Notes: a model not told the origin generated them from the letters alone. 64,000 nucleotides of DNA from Mesorhizobium sp. L-8-3 (GCF_016756615.1 NZ_AP023262.1:8061501-8125500), one strand, 5' to 3'. Positions 1 to 8,899 are shown, counted from the stretch's first letter. Made by a program: numbers and translations.

Positions 1-678
1 CGTGATGTGGAGCAGTTCCTGCCAGGGTCTGGCACCATCGATCTTGGCGGCTTCGAACACGTCCTGCGGCAGGGATTCGAGTCCGGCCAGGAAGAGCAGG
101 AAGCAGAACGGCGTCCAATGCCAGATGTCGACCATGATGACGGAGAGAAGCGCCGTCTCCGCGCTTCCAAGCCAATCATGCGGCGTGATGCCGACGGTGG
201 CGAGCACCGTGTTCGCCAGGCCGAAATCATAGTTGAGCATCAGTTTCCAGATCGCGCCGATGACAATGCCAGGAATGAGGATCGGCAGGATGAAGATCGC
301 CCTGTAGAGGACGCGCCCGCGTGTGACCTTGCTGCAAAGCACGGCGAGCGCGAACCCCAGCACCATCTGTCCGGCGACCGCGCCGAAGGCGAAGATCACG
401 GTGTTCCACAAGGCGGCCCCGAGCAGGGCATCGTCGAACAGCGCGCGGTAGTGGGCGAAGCCGGCCCACGACCGCACGGGCTGTCCATCGACCCAGGCGA
501 TGTTCTGGAAGCTGGTCAGGAAGAGACCGGCGAGCGGCAGGACGCTCAACGCCAGCATGACGGCCAACGCCGGCGAGAAGGTGAGCCAGCGCCAGAGACG
601 CTGGTCAGCGCTTTCGATTTGCCTGCGGGAGCGCGCGGCAGACATGTCGCGCGCCCCTGTCGACTGGATCGTCGTCAC
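1..678 (-). CDS. Sugar-type ABC transporter permease (partial, C-terminus beyond window)
   Basis: Inner-membrane permease of the MalF/UgpA type (binding-protein-dependent transport family), for uptake of a carbohydrate or related solute. Only the first 226 codons lie in the window. They show a cytoplasmic N-terminus, a first membrane segment (LTFSPALAVMLALSVLPLAGL) and further hydrophobic segments. The frame runs off the edge just inside the EAA loop (EAAKIDGARPWQELLHIT). I chose a GTG start at 678 because GGAGGAG lies about 6 nt upstream; an in-frame ATG at 645 has a weaker ribosome site. It follows the binding-protein gene by 19 nt, so the two are surely co-transcribed. The rest of the operon (second permease, ATPase) should lie to the left of the window. 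Confidence 0.9.
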   Translation of the reverse strand, partial: MTTIQSTGARDMSAARSRRQIESADQRLWRWLTFSPALAVMLALSVLPLAGLFLTSFQNIAWVDGQPVRSWAGFAHYRALFDDALLGAALWNTVIFAFGAVAGQMVLGFALAVLCSKVTRGRVLYRAIFILPILIPGIVIGAIWKLMLNYDFGLANTVLATVGITPHDWLGSAETALLSVIMVDIWHWTPFCFLLFLAGLESLPQDVFEAAKIDGARPWQELLHIT

Positions 679-697
679 CGGCTTCTCCTCCGCGCGG

Positions 698-2056
698 CTA
701 CTTCAGGGGTTCCAGCGCTCCGGTCTTGTAGAAATGACCGGCCATGACCTTCTGGATCTCGTCGGCCATTCCATTGAGCGCGTCGACGCTGGTGACTTCG
801 CCGGCGATGGCGCGATTGAGGCCCAGTTCGAGAATGGCGATCACCTCGCTCGCTTCCGGGAACTGATAGATGTTGACGGCATGCGGCAGCGCCTCCGCGA
901 GCGGCTTCATCCAGCGATATTTGCGCTCGTCCGCGATCGGCTCCTCGTAGACCGCCGCATGCACGGGAATGCCGCCGGCATTGGCGGTCTCGAGTTGGGC
1001 GTCCTTCGTCTGGTACCAGCGCAGGAACTCGACAGCGGCGCGCTTGCGGTCATCGGGTACGTTCCTGGAGATGCCCGCCAGCCAATGACCCAGACCGGGC
1101 GCGGTGGGCAGGCCGGGCAGCGAAGGCGGCGGCGCCCACTCGACCTTGTCGACGATCGCCGACTTGTTGGGATCGTCCATCTGCGACCATGCTGCGATGA
1201 CCATCATGATATGAGCGGCATGGCCGGTGACCATCGCCTGGATGACTTCGGCCTGGTCGGAAGCGGCGGTCTTGGGATGGCCTGCTTCGCGCGCCAGCCG
1301 GATGTAATAGTCGAGCGCTTCCCGACCCTCCGGCGAGTTGAACGTCACGCTGTAGTCGCCGGCAGACTGGTCCCTGAAGATCCCGCCGCCATGTCCATAG
1401 AGATAGGGGTAGAAGTCGTAGGCGACCGTGTGCGGTCCGCGGGCGCCGCGCTGCACGATCCCGTACATGCCGGGCGGGTTATGGAACTTGCGCGCATTTG
1501 CTTCGAGATCGGCGAAGGTCTTCGGCGCCTGCAGACCGGCCTCCTGGTAGAGATCGCCGCGATAGTAGAGCATCGGGATCAGCGGCGAGACGGGGATCGA
1601 CATGAGCTTGCCGTCAGCCGTCACCGTCTTCTTCTCGGCATTGTAGTAGATCGTGTCGCCGAGCGTGTAGATTTCAGGGTCGAGCCTGAAACCCGGATCG
1701 ATGTCGGTGATCGGGTCCACGAAGCCGCCGGCATACATCTCGGTGAACCAGCCGGAATTCATGATCAGTATGTCGTACTGGCCTTCCCTGGCGCGCACGG
1801 AATTGCGCTGCTTCTCGAGCGAGCCCGCGAACGGATTGACGTCCAGTTCGACCTTGTTGCCGGTCGCGGCCTCGTATGCCTCCACGGTCTTGCGGAAGCT
1901 CTCGAACCAGGGCGACTGGTTGATGACGATGGTGATCGGCGCAACGCTTTGCGCATAGAGCGGCCGGATCGACCCGAGGCCCAGCGCCGAGCCCAGGCCA
2001 GCCGCGCCCATGCCCTTGAGAAGGTTTCGTCTTGGAATGCGAAAATCGAGGCTCAT
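698..2056 (-). CDS. Sugar-type ABC transporter substrate-binding protein, Tat-exported
   Basis: Periplasmic solute-binding protein of the family-1 (maltose/glycerol-3-phosphate-like) class, 452 aa. The N-terminus MSLDFRIPRRNLLKGMGAAG is a twin-arginine signal with a following hydrophobic stretch and a cleavage site near YAQS. The body has typical features: ITIVINQSPWFESFRKTVEAYEAATGNKVELDVNPF at the start of the mature domain and many aromatic residues suited to carbohydrate stacking. Tat export is less usual for this family but frequent in rhizobia. It lies between the PHP hydrolase (upstream) and the permease (downstream) on the same strand. The substrate cannot be read from sequence. Confidence 0.9.
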   Translation of the reverse strand: MSLDFRIPRRNLLKGMGAAGLGSALGLGSIRPLYAQSVAPITIVINQSPWFESFRKTVEAYEAATGNKVELDVNPFAGSLEKQRNSVRAREGQYDILIMNSGWFTEMYAGGFVDPITDIDPGFRLDPEIYTLGDTIYYNAEKKTVTADGKLMSIPVSPLIPMLYYRGDLYQEAGLQAPKTFADLEANARKFHNPPGMYGIVQRGARGPHTVAYDFYPYLYGHGGGIFRDQSAGDYSVTFNSPEGREALDYYIRLAREAGHPKTAASDQAEVIQAMVTGHAAHIMMVIAAWSQMDDPNKSAIVDKVEWAPPPSLPGLPTAPGLGHWLAGISRNVPDDRKRAAVEFLRWYQTKDAQLETANAGGIPVHAAVYEEPIADERKYRWMKPLAEALPHAVNIYQFPEASEVIAILELGLNRAIAGEVTSVDALNGMADEIQKVMAGHFYKTGALEPLK

Positions 2057-2140
2057 TCTCTCTCTCCCTTCATGACTTCATGTGGTGATGCGAACCTCAC
2101 CCGGTCGGCGACCCGGCCTCAAGCAACTCTCTTCCCTTTG

Positions 2141-2158
2141 TACCGGCATGCGCCGGTA
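2141..2158. terminator. Stem-loop between hydrolase and binding-protein genes
   Basis: Perfect 7-bp inverted repeat TACCGGC/GCCGGTA with a 4-nt loop in the 120-nt gap between the PHP hydrolase stop and the binding-protein start. There is no clear T-run, so it may be a processing or attenuation hairpin rather than a full terminator. Confidence 0.35.
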
Positions 2159-2176
2159 TGCCTTTCCTCCGATCGC

Positions 2177-3727
2177 TCACCGGCAGAATATCGGGCTCGC
2201 CCAACTCCATTGGCCGTTGGCCTGGCGCATGCGCACATAGACCCAATCCCCGGCGACCAACGGCTCGAGCCTGATGCGACCTGCCCACTGCCACTGATGC
2301 GGGCGCGGCAACGGATGGAAGCGGAAGGCGGGACTGTCTATCGGCCCGAGATTCCCCGACAGCGCGCCCTGCATGAGCCGCGACGCGGTAGCCTCGAAAC
2401 GCTGTCCGTTTGTCTCGAGGACGAAGCGTGCATCCGGGTCGAGCACCACACGCGCCGCGAAAGCCTGCGTTGCGGCCGTCATGTTGTTCGGGTTGGCCGG
2501 CGCGGCGACGGCGAAGGATATGCGGCTTCCGTCCAGCGAGATCGCGTTCTCGTCGGCCGCGTCGCTCTTGCCTTCGAGCGGCGAGACCACTTCGCTGCCC
2601 CGAAGTCGCGGCTCCACCGAGAGGATCTCGCCGCCAACGAGGTCGAGGGTCCCCCGCCATTCGTGAACCTTCCCGCGAGCGCCCCAACCGAGCTCGAGCA
2701 CAAGAAGGGTTTCCATGCGGCCCGCCGTGCGGTCGATCGGCGCCGGCAAGACGTCCGGCGTCACCCGCGCAGCCAGCGCGCCGTTCCGGATCACGTCTAT
2801 ATAGTCGATATGGCCACCAGCCACCGCTTCGATGCTCAGCTCCGGCTCCACATCGGGCGCGACGATGCCTCCGACCGGCACGCCGCCCAGCGAAGCGAAG
2901 AGATGCGTTCGATCGCCCGTCAGCGCGACCGTCTGCCTACGATGGATGGCGCCCCACAGCGCATCGCGCCGGTTCTCGGGCGCATAGACCGCCGACCTGC
3001 CGTGCCCGTAAGAGCCGGGATAGCCGCTGTGATGGTCGGTGTTGCCGAGAAAACCGAAGACGTGGCCGAGGTCGAGGCCGTGCCGAACGGTGCCGAAACC
3101 ATCGCTCGGCCCCATGGAATGGAGGAAGGGCCGGTCCATGACCGAAGCCTCCGAGCAGCCATGCATCGAGACGATCTCCAGGACCGGCGACAGGTCCTCG
3201 ACGAAAGTCTCCCAGTTGATGCCGCGCGCGCCGAGCCGGTAGCCGATGTGGTGCGGGAAGGCGAAGGCCCCCTCGCCCAGCTCGGCACGCAGCAGGCTGT
3301 GGAGCCTTTCCGGCGTGTCGGCTCTCAGCATAGGGCGACGGTCGAGATCGCGATAGACGATCGTGTAATCGCCATGCGCGAAGGAATGCATCTCGTAGCC
3401 GGGGAACACGGTGAAGACCCCGGGCTCGTCGATCGCCGCAAGACGATCGAAGTGCTCCGGCCAGAGCGCCTCGAGCCTGGCGAAACCCTTGACGTGGAAA
3501 TCGACGATATGAGCCACGCTCGCATCGTCGACCGGCATGTCGGGCCAATAGGAGTGTCCGGTGACGGACACGAAGTCGAGCTGCCGTCTGGCCCGCGTCA
3601 GCGCCTGCGGGAGGCTGCCGTGCCCGTACGAGATGTCGCAATGGTTGTGCAGGTCGCCGTACCAGGGCGTCAGTCCTAGCCCGGCAGCGAGCGGCGACAG
3701 CCGCTCAGGCAGGCGCTCACCGAGCAT
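2177..3727 (-). CDS. PHP-superfamily metallohydrolase (DUF3604/CehA-like)
   Basis: Predicted metal-dependent hydrolase of the PHP fold, 516 aa. Metal-ligand motifs are visible: GDLHNHCD at residues 24-31, TGHSYW near residue 58, and a later NTDHHSGYPGSYGHG segment. PHP proteins hydrolyse phosphoesters or, in CehA-like members, carbamates or other esters; the substrate here is unknown. No signal peptide is evident, so it should be cytoplasmic. I chose the ATG at 3727 because GGAG lies about 9 nt upstream and the PHP motif follows directly; the frame stays open to 3862 but has no better start. It is the first gene of the minus-strand sugar-ABC operon, so it probably acts on the imported compound. 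A TACAA palindrome lies about 90 nt upstream. Confidence 0.75.
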   Translation of the reverse strand: MLGERLPERLSPLAAGLGLTPWYGDLHNHCDISYGHGSLPQALTRARRQLDFVSVTGHSYWPDMPVDDASVAHIVDFHVKGFARLEALWPEHFDRLAAIDEPGVFTVFPGYEMHSFAHGDYTIVYRDLDRRPMLRADTPERLHSLLRAELGEGAFAFPHHIGYRLGARGINWETFVEDLSPVLEIVSMHGCSEASVMDRPFLHSMGPSDGFGTVRHGLDLGHVFGFLGNTDHHSGYPGSYGHGRSAVYAPENRRDALWGAIHRRQTVALTGDRTHLFASLGGVPVGGIVAPDVEPELSIEAVAGGHIDYIDVIRNGALAARVTPDVLPAPIDRTAGRMETLLVLELGWGARGKVHEWRGTLDLVGGEILSVEPRLRGSEVVSPLEGKSDAADENAISLDGSRISFAVAAPANPNNMTAATQAFAARVVLDPDARFVLETNGQRFEATASRLMQGALSGNLGPIDSPAFRFHPLPRPHQWQWAGRIRLEPLVAGDWVYVRMRQANGQWSWASPIFCR

Positions 3728-3818
3728 CGGACATCGCTCCGGGATGGTTGCGCTTCCACCGGACGGAAGCCGTCTGCATTGCCGGCATAGGGAAAGAGCA
3801 CATCGCAGGCGCCTTGGA

Positions 3819-3834
3819 TACAATATGTATTGTA
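3819..3834. promoter_or_regulatory. Operator candidate, TACAATA-TG-TATTGTA palindrome
   Basis: Perfect 7-bp inverted repeat with a 2-nt centre, upstream of the PHP hydrolase operon and just downstream of the GntR regulator gene. The TACAA arms recur at 5187 and 5201 upstream of the divergent operon. AraR-type GntR/LacI hybrid regulators are known to bind palindromes with TACAA-type arms, which fits the neighbouring regulator. Confidence 0.55.
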
Positions 3835-3907
3835 CCGTATTCGCGAATTCGAAGCTTGGCAAGACGGAAAGTTCCGCCTTTCACCAATGAGGTTGCGAAT
3901 GGAGCGG

Positions 3908-5011
3908 TCAGCGGGTCTTGGGCGCGGGCCCGGTGCTCTGGCGGGTAATCTGGCTGCATTGCAGATAGACGATCTGCGGCGGAGAAGCGGGCTCCACGAT
4001 CCGCTTACGGATGGTCTCCACCAGCTTCTGCGCCGCCTCCAGATGCGAACTGCCGGAGACGGTCATGTCGCCGAGATGTTCGGTCGGGACGTCGTGATGG
4101 CCAAGGATGGCGACGCTCAGATCCCGCGGCCTGCGCAATCCCAGCCGGTCCAGGCATTGGCGGACACCGAGCGTGTCGGAGATGCCCACTGTAACCAGAG
4201 CCGTGAATGGAAGGCGGCCATCCTCGCCCATGAGTCCCGACAGCGCATACTCCAGGGCTTTTTCGACGCTGTGGGTCGGATGCAGGACGCCATCGAGGAC
4301 GACGGGTGCGTGGAAGACGTACCCCTCCCGGCCTATCGATCCGTGCCGCACAAAGGCGCGACGCGCCGCGAGCACCGGCTGCGCCGTCGTGTTGAGGGAC
4401 ACCATGCCGAAGGATCGGTGACCAAGCTCGCTCAGATGCCGGAACGCGAGCTCCAGCGCGTCTTCCCAATCCGTGCCGATGCGGTCTATGTCGACGCCCG
4501 AGACCGTATGGCCGTCAACGACAAGGGCCCGGGTCTTCTGCTGCAAGAGATGCAGGAGCCGGATCGGGATGCTCTCATAGTGGGACTGGAGGATCGCAGC
4601 GTCGAAATTCGGGAGGGAACTCAGGATCTCGAGCAGGTGATCGGTGTGATGATAAGAGATCTGGACGACCTTGCTGCCTTCGCGAGACATCTCCTGGACG
4701 ATGTAGTTCTGCACGAGAGCACAGCGCTCGTTCATGCTCGCATTCGACAGGATGAGCAGGCTGTCGAGCACCGGAGCGGAGCCGAAAGCACGATCCGTGC
4801 GCGCGCCGCTGCCGCCCTTGACCACATAGGTGCCGCGGCCGACCTGCGAGGTCACCACCCCCTCGTCGCGGAGGCGATTTATGGCTTCCTGCACGGTCGC
4901 CTGGCTGACCCGATGCCGCTTCATCAGGTCGCGGACCGTCGGCAGCCTGGCGCCATCCTCGAGCCTGGCGATCAGGTCGTGCAGGGAACTGAGTACGATA
5001 TTGCCCGACAT
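3908..5011 (-). CDS. GntR-family regulator with LacI-type sensor domain (AraR-like)
   Basis: Transcriptional regulator, about 367 aa. The N-terminal winged helix-turn-helix (about residues 1-70) contains LPTVRDLMKRHRVSQATVQEAINRLRDEGVV and ends in the GntR wing GRGTYVV. The remaining 290 residues resemble the periplasmic-binding-protein-like effector domain of LacI regulators (VDIDRIGTDWEDALELAFRHL and IVYLQCSQITRQ near the end). This architecture is that of AraR-type sugar-responsive repressors. The ATG at 5011 is preferred; an in-frame upstream extension to 5110 is rich in charged residues and lacks homology. It lies between two transport operons with TACAA operator candidates on each side, so it probably controls both in response to a sugar or sugar derivative. 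Confidence 0.85.
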   Translation of the reverse strand: MSGNIVLSSLHDLIARLEDGARLPTVRDLMKRHRVSQATVQEAINRLRDEGVVTSQVGRGTYVVKGGSGARTDRAFGSAPVLDSLLILSNASMNERCALVQNYIVQEMSREGSKVVQISYHHTDHLLEILSSLPNFDAAILQSHYESIPIRLLHLLQQKTRALVVDGHTVSGVDIDRIGTDWEDALELAFRHLSELGHRSFGMVSLNTTAQPVLAARRAFVRHGSIGREGYVFHAPVVLDGVLHPTHSVEKALEYALSGLMGEDGRLPFTALVTVGISDTLGVRQCLDRLGLRRPRDLSVAILGHHDVPTEHLGDMTVSGSSHLEAAQKLVETIRKRIVEPASPPQIVYLQCSQITRQSTGPAPKTR

Positions 5012-5186
5012 GCTCACCAAGCCTTTGCCTTTTCGTTCATTCCCGTCGCGCCCCTCGCCCGCCTGGCCGCGCGGCCGGTTCATCGGGTTGGCGTAACGAG
5101 TTGAATACATTCAGACCTCTCACTTCACAATCGAAGCCGCCGTCGCCGCGCATCCGATGGCATAGCCGACATTATACATCGAGAGA

Positions 5187-5209
5187 TACAAATTGCACTT
5201 TACAATTTG
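5187..5209. promoter_or_regulatory. Tandem TACAAWTTG operator candidate in divergent promoter region
   Basis: TACAAATTG (5187-5195) and TACAATTTG (5201-5209) form a direct repeat with a 14-nt period. CAAATTG/CAATTTG is also an inverted pair. The site is 58 nt before the ABC ATPase start at 5267 and in the 255-nt gap to the GntR start at 5011. It shares its arms with the palindrome at 3819, suggesting one regulator for both. Confidence 0.5.
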
Positions 5210-5266
5210 AACATTCGCGATAGGCTGCGTTGACAGCGACCAGGGAAGCTCGAGGGAGGAGCGTCG

Positions 5267-6085
5267 GTGGCATATCGCACGAACGCCGCACTCGCGACGC
5301 ATCCGGCGTCCACGGATGGAGCAGATCCGGAAGCTTTCGGCCGCTTCATCCGCATCGGCGGTGTGAAGAAGACCTTTCCGTCGCGAGCCGGAGGCGAGGT
5401 GCCGGTACTCAGCGGCATCGATCTCGACATCGCCGAGAACGAGTTCGTATCGCTGGTCGGACGCAGCGGCTGCGGCAAGACGACCCTCCTCAACATCGTC
5501 GCGGGCCTCGAGGCAGCCTCCTCGGGTGAAATCTCCATCGACGGGAAACCGGTGACCGGGCCGGGCCAGGGCCAGGGTGTCGTCTTCCAGCAGCATGCCC
5601 TTTTCCCCTGGCTCACCGCGGCTGACAATGTGGCCTTCGGCTTCCGCAAGGCCGGACTCTCAAAAACAGAACGCCGCAATCGCAGCATCGAACTGTTGAA
5701 GCTGGTCGGGCTCGAAGCGGCGGCAGCGCGGTATCCGCGCGAAATGTCGGGCGGCATGCAGCAGCGCGTCTCGATCGCGCGAGCCCTGGCACTCGACCCG
5801 CAGATCCTTCTGATGGACGAGCCTTTCGGAGCGCTGGACGAGTTGACCCGGATCGAACTGCAGCAGGAGTTGCTGCGCATCTGGCAGGCAAGGCGCAAGA
5901 CGGTCGTGTTCGTTACCCATTCCATCAACGAGGCCCTGACGCTGTCGGATCGCATCGTGCTGCTCGCGCCCGATCCGGGCCGCATCAAGCGGGTCTTCGA
6001 CGTCCGCATGCCCCGGCCGCGCTCGCGCACAACGCCCGAGTTCAACGCGCTCTACGAGGAAATCTGGAGCGAGCTCTCGTCATGA
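5267..6085 (+). CDS. Nitrate/sulfonate/taurine-type ABC transporter ATP-binding protein
   Basis: Cytoplasmic ATPase subunit of an SsuB/TauB/NrtD-type importer, 272 aa. Walker A GRSGCGKTT is at about residues 65-73, the signature MSGGMQQR at 160-167 and Walker B ILLMDEPFGALDE at about 180-192. The start is GTG, with GGGAGGA about 7 nt upstream. An N-terminal extension of about 25 residues precedes the domain. It overlaps the next permease gene by ATGA, so they are translationally coupled. It is first in a plus-strand operon of ATPase, two permeases and binding protein. Substrate class is inferred from family only. Confidence 0.92.
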   Translation: MAYRTNAALATHPASTDGADPEAFGRFIRIGGVKKTFPSRAGGEVPVLSGIDLDIAENEFVSLVGRSGCGKTTLLNIVAGLEAASSGEISIDGKPVTGPGQGQGVVFQQHALFPWLTAADNVAFGFRKAGLSKTERRNRSIELLKLVGLEAAAARYPREMSGGMQQRVSIARALALDPQILLMDEPFGALDELTRIELQQELLRIWQARRKTVVFVTHSINEALTLSDRIVLLAPDPGRIKRVFDVRMPRPRSRTTPEFNALYEEIWSELSS

Positions 6086-6873
6086 CCGCGCGCATCGTCA
6101 GGCCGCTCGTCTCGGTCGCCGTCATCGCCTGCGCCCTGCTCGCCTGGGAACTGGCGGTGCGGCTCGGCTATCTGAAACCTTACCAGTTTCCACCGGCGAG
6201 CCGCATCGCAAGCGGCTTCGTGGAGTTGTCCACGACAGGCTTCCCGACCGGTGTCTCGATCTGGTCGCATACTCTGGCGACGGTCGGGCGGGTCCTGCAG
6301 GGCTATCTCGCCGCAATCGCGCTGGCGATCCCGATCGGCCTGCTTATCGGCGCCGTGCCCGTGCTCGACAAGCTCACGGCGCCTGTCGTCGTCTTCTGCC
6401 GCTCGGTCGCCACGCTCAGCCTCCTGCCGCTCGTGATCGTCTGGTTCGGTGCGGGCGAACTGACGAAGATCGTGCTGATCGGCTATGGCTGCTTCTGGAC
6501 GATGCTTTCCAACGTCATCGCGGGTGTCAGATATGTCGATCCCGTACTGTTGCGGGCAGCAAGATCGTTCGACGTTCGCGGAGTGGAGCTCTATCGACGG
6601 GTCGTCCTTCCCGCTGCCCTGCCCCGCATCTTCGCCGGCGCGCGGATGGCGCTTGGGGTCGGCTTCATGGTCATCGTCGGCGCCGAGATGATCGGCACCA
6701 TCGAGGGACTGGGTGCGCTCATCATGGAGGCGCGCACCTTCTACCGCAGCGAGATCACCATCATCGGCATGCTGATCATCGGCCTGCTCGGCTTCGCGAT
6801 CACCGCCGGGCTCGCCGGTCTCGAACGCCGCCTGCTTCCATGGGCCGGCAATCTCGATCAGGTGCGGCGATGA
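6082..6873 (+). CDS. ABC transporter permease, SsuC/TauC type (first of two)
   Basis: Inner-membrane permease, 263 aa, of the nitrate/sulfonate/taurine family. It has about six hydrophobic segments, beginning with a first helix near residues 8-27, and the characteristic cytoplasmic loop VDPVLLRAARSFDVRGVELY followed by LPAALPRIFAGARMALGVG. The start overlaps the ATPase stop by 4 nt and its stop overlaps the next permease start by 4 nt. Two different permease genes in a row suggest a heterodimeric membrane channel rather than the usual homodimer. Confidence 0.92.
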   Translation: MTARIVRPLVSVAVIACALLAWELAVRLGYLKPYQFPPASRIASGFVELSTTGFPTGVSIWSHTLATVGRVLQGYLAAIALAIPIGLLIGAVPVLDKLTAPVVVFCRSVATLSLLPLVIVWFGAGELTKIVLIGYGCFWTMLSNVIAGVRYVDPVLLRAARSFDVRGVELYRRVVLPAALPRIFAGARMALGVGFMVIVGAEMIGTIEGLGALIMEARTFYRSEITIIGMLIIGLLGFAITAGLAGLERRLLPWAGNLDQVRR

Positions 6874-7649
6874 GCAACGCCTGGCGCCGGCTGCGCGAGA
6901 ACGACATCGGGCTGGGCGTGCTCGGCGCGCTGGGCGCGGTGGCGATCTGGGAAGCGGCGGCGCGCGGCGGTGTGCTCGACCCGGCTGTCTTCCCAAGCCC
7001 GTCGCTGGCGATCGGCATGGCAGCCGAGCGCCTGACGGCCGGGACGCTCGGCGAACATCTGGCCTGGAGCCTGCTCAGGGTTTTTTCCGGTTTCGTGCTC
7101 GGCGCGTTCGCGGGAGCGGTCATCGGAATCGCGGCCGGCTGGTACAAAGCCTTCGGCATGATCGCGCGGCCGCTGATCGAATTGCTGCGCCCCATTCCGC
7201 CGCTCGCCTGGATCCCGCTCGCCATCATCTGGTTCGGGCTGGGCGAGCCGTCGAAGTTCTTCATCATTTTCCTCGGGGCCTTCTTTCCCGTCGTCACCTC
7301 CGCCTATCAGGGCATGCGCAGCGTCGATCCGGTGCTGCTGCGCGCCGGCCAGACAATGGGACTGAACGGCATCCCGCTGCTGTTGCGCGTCGCGGTTCCG
7401 GCCGCCGCGCCCGATCTGGCGACGGGCGTGCGCATCGGCTGGGGCCTGAGCTTCGGCGTGCTGGTCGCGGCGGAGCTGATCGCCGCTGATCGCGGGCTCG
7501 GCTTCATGATCATCAACGAACGCAACACCGGGGGCTCGGTCGGCGTCATCATCGTCGGTATCCTGCTCATCGGATTTCTCAATCTCGTCACCGACGCAGC
7601 CATCGGCGCAGCGATCAAGCGCTGGATCGGCCGCTGGCACGGCGCGTGA
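6870..7649 (+). CDS. ABC transporter permease, SsuC/TauC type (second of two)
   Basis: Second inner-membrane permease, 259 aa, with the same architecture as its upstream neighbour and the family loop VDPVLLRAGQTMGLNGIPLL. I chose the ATG at 6870 in the ATGA overlap with the upstream stop; an upstream in-frame start at 6840 would overlap by 34 nt. Presumed to pair with the first permease and the ATPase at 5267. It is 32 nt ahead of the binding-protein gene. Confidence 0.92.
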   Translation: MSNAWRRLRENDIGLGVLGALGAVAIWEAAARGGVLDPAVFPSPSLAIGMAAERLTAGTLGEHLAWSLLRVFSGFVLGAFAGAVIGIAAGWYKAFGMIARPLIELLRPIPPLAWIPLAIIWFGLGEPSKFFIIFLGAFFPVVTSAYQGMRSVDPVLLRAGQTMGLNGIPLLLRVAVPAAAPDLATGVRIGWGLSFGVLVAAELIAADRGLGFMIINERNTGGSVGVIIVGILLIGFLNLVTDAAIGAAIKRWIGRWHGA

Positions 7650-7681
7650 CGCAGGACGGCTGCACCAAGGGGAGAGACACA

Positions 7682-8734
7682 ATGAAAAACCTGACCGCAT
7701 TGCTGAAGACAACGATCGCCGCAGGCATGCTCGCCGTGGCCGCTTTGGGCGCGCCGGCCATCGCCCAGGAGGTCGAGACCGACACGCTGTCGATCAGCAT
7801 CGGCCCCGACCTGCCCTTCCTGGTCCATATCGTCGCCAAGGAGAAGGGCTGGTTCGCCGAGGCCGGCTTCAAGAATGTCGAATTCAAGACCTTCGCTTCC
7901 GGCAATCTCGCCGGCGAGGCATTGCTCGCCGACCAGATCCAGCTCTGGACCCCTGGCAACCTTCCGCCCGTCTCGATGGCCCATAACGGCATTCCCGTCG
8001 TGATCCTCGGCACCAATGCGGTCAGCCATGGTCTGGAGAAGATCGTGGTGCGCAAGGATGCCGGCGTCGAAAACGCCGAGGATCTCTACAAGACCAAGCT
8101 CGGGCTTCTGGTGAGTTCGACGTCAGGCGCGCTGCTCGCCAATGTCGCCAAGCATTACGGGCTCGATGCCGCCAAGATACAGACGGTCAACCTCACGCCG
8201 CCCGAAGCCATGGCGGCGATGGCGAACAACGAGATCCAGGGCATCATCTTCTGGGAGCCTTTCCCCTATCGCGCGGTCAAGGAGCAGGACGGCAAGATCG
8301 TGCACACCGGCACGAAAAGCTTCTTCGCCAAGAACAACGGGGAAGAGGTCCCCGTCTCCAGCAACCGCACGGTCTGGGTCGCGTCGCAGGATTGGGTGCG
8401 CGAGAACCCGAAAGCAACCAGCGCGCTGGTCAGGACGCTGCTCAAGGCACAGGCCTATGTCGCAGACCCCGCCAACAGGGACGAGGTCCTGAAGATCTAT
8501 TCCGATTTCCAGAAGCAGCCGCTTGAGATGAACCAGGCCCAGATCTCGGACTACACCTTCACGCCGAAGGCCGACCAGGCCTATGTCGACGACATGGCCG
8601 CGATCGCCTCCTATCTCAAGGCGACGAACCGCATCCAGGGCGACGCCCAGGACGTGCTCACCTACACCTATACCGAACCGATGAAGGCGGTGGACCCGTC
8701 CCTGGTCGACATCGAAGGCCAGTGGAAGCCCTGA
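7682..8734 (+). CDS. Nitrate/sulfonate/taurine-type ABC substrate-binding protein
   Basis: Periplasmic binding protein, 350 aa, of the SsuA/TauA/NMT1 class. The N-terminus MKNLTALLKTTIAAGMLAVA is a Sec signal with a likely cut after AIAQ. Family landmarks include GPDLPFLVHIVAKEKGWFAEAG near the mature start and DLYKTKLGLLVSSTSGALL. The ATG at 7682 follows GGGGAGAG by 6 nt. It closes the importer operon. A palindromic repeat follows, which may mark the transcript end or stabilise the message before the oxidoreductase genes. The ligand is unknown; context with sugar-type oxidoreductases argues against simple nitrate. Confidence 0.9.
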   Translation: MKNLTALLKTTIAAGMLAVAALGAPAIAQEVETDTLSISIGPDLPFLVHIVAKEKGWFAEAGFKNVEFKTFASGNLAGEALLADQIQLWTPGNLPPVSMAHNGIPVVILGTNAVSHGLEKIVVRKDAGVENAEDLYKTKLGLLVSSTSGALLANVAKHYGLDAAKIQTVNLTPPEAMAAMANNEIQGIIFWEPFPYRAVKEQDGKIVHTGTKSFFAKNNGEEVPVSSNRTVWVASQDWVRENPKATSALVRTLLKAQAYVADPANRDEVLKIYSDFQKQPLEMNQAQISDYTFTPKADQAYVDDMAAIASYLKATNRIQGDAQDVLTYTYTEPMKAVDPSLVDIEGQWKP

Positions 8735-8747
8735 ACGCCACCGCATC

Positions 8748-8845
8748 GGCCCGAAAATCGTGCTCGATTTTCGGAAAAGCACGATGCGAAGACTCAAAGT
8801 GTTAGGCGTCCCAAGCGCGTCCAAGTGGACGCGCGGCGCTCTAAC
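8748..8845. repeat. RIME-like palindromic intergenic repeat (two hairpins)
   Basis: The gap between the binding protein and the first oxidoreductase holds a perfect 10-bp stem (8751-8760 with 8765-8774, 4-nt loop) and a second perfect 8-bp stem GCGCGTCC/GGACGCGC (8815-8822 with 8827-8834, 4-nt loop). ATCGTGCT (8757-8764) can also pair with AGCACGAT (8779-8786), giving a competing fold. The layout is like the mosaic palindromic elements spread through rhizobial genomes. Confidence 0.6.
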
Positions 8846-8899
8846 CGGCACCGGCATATTCGATGGTCGCTGCCGCCCTTATCTGACAGGAAGAACGAC

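Noticed and set aside
500-3679. Very long plus-strand open frame (about 1059 codons)
   Set aside because: It is antisense to the binding protein and PHP hydrolase genes, which show clear families. Its translation is rich in Arg, Asp, His and Gly in the way of high-G+C shadow frames and has no domain.
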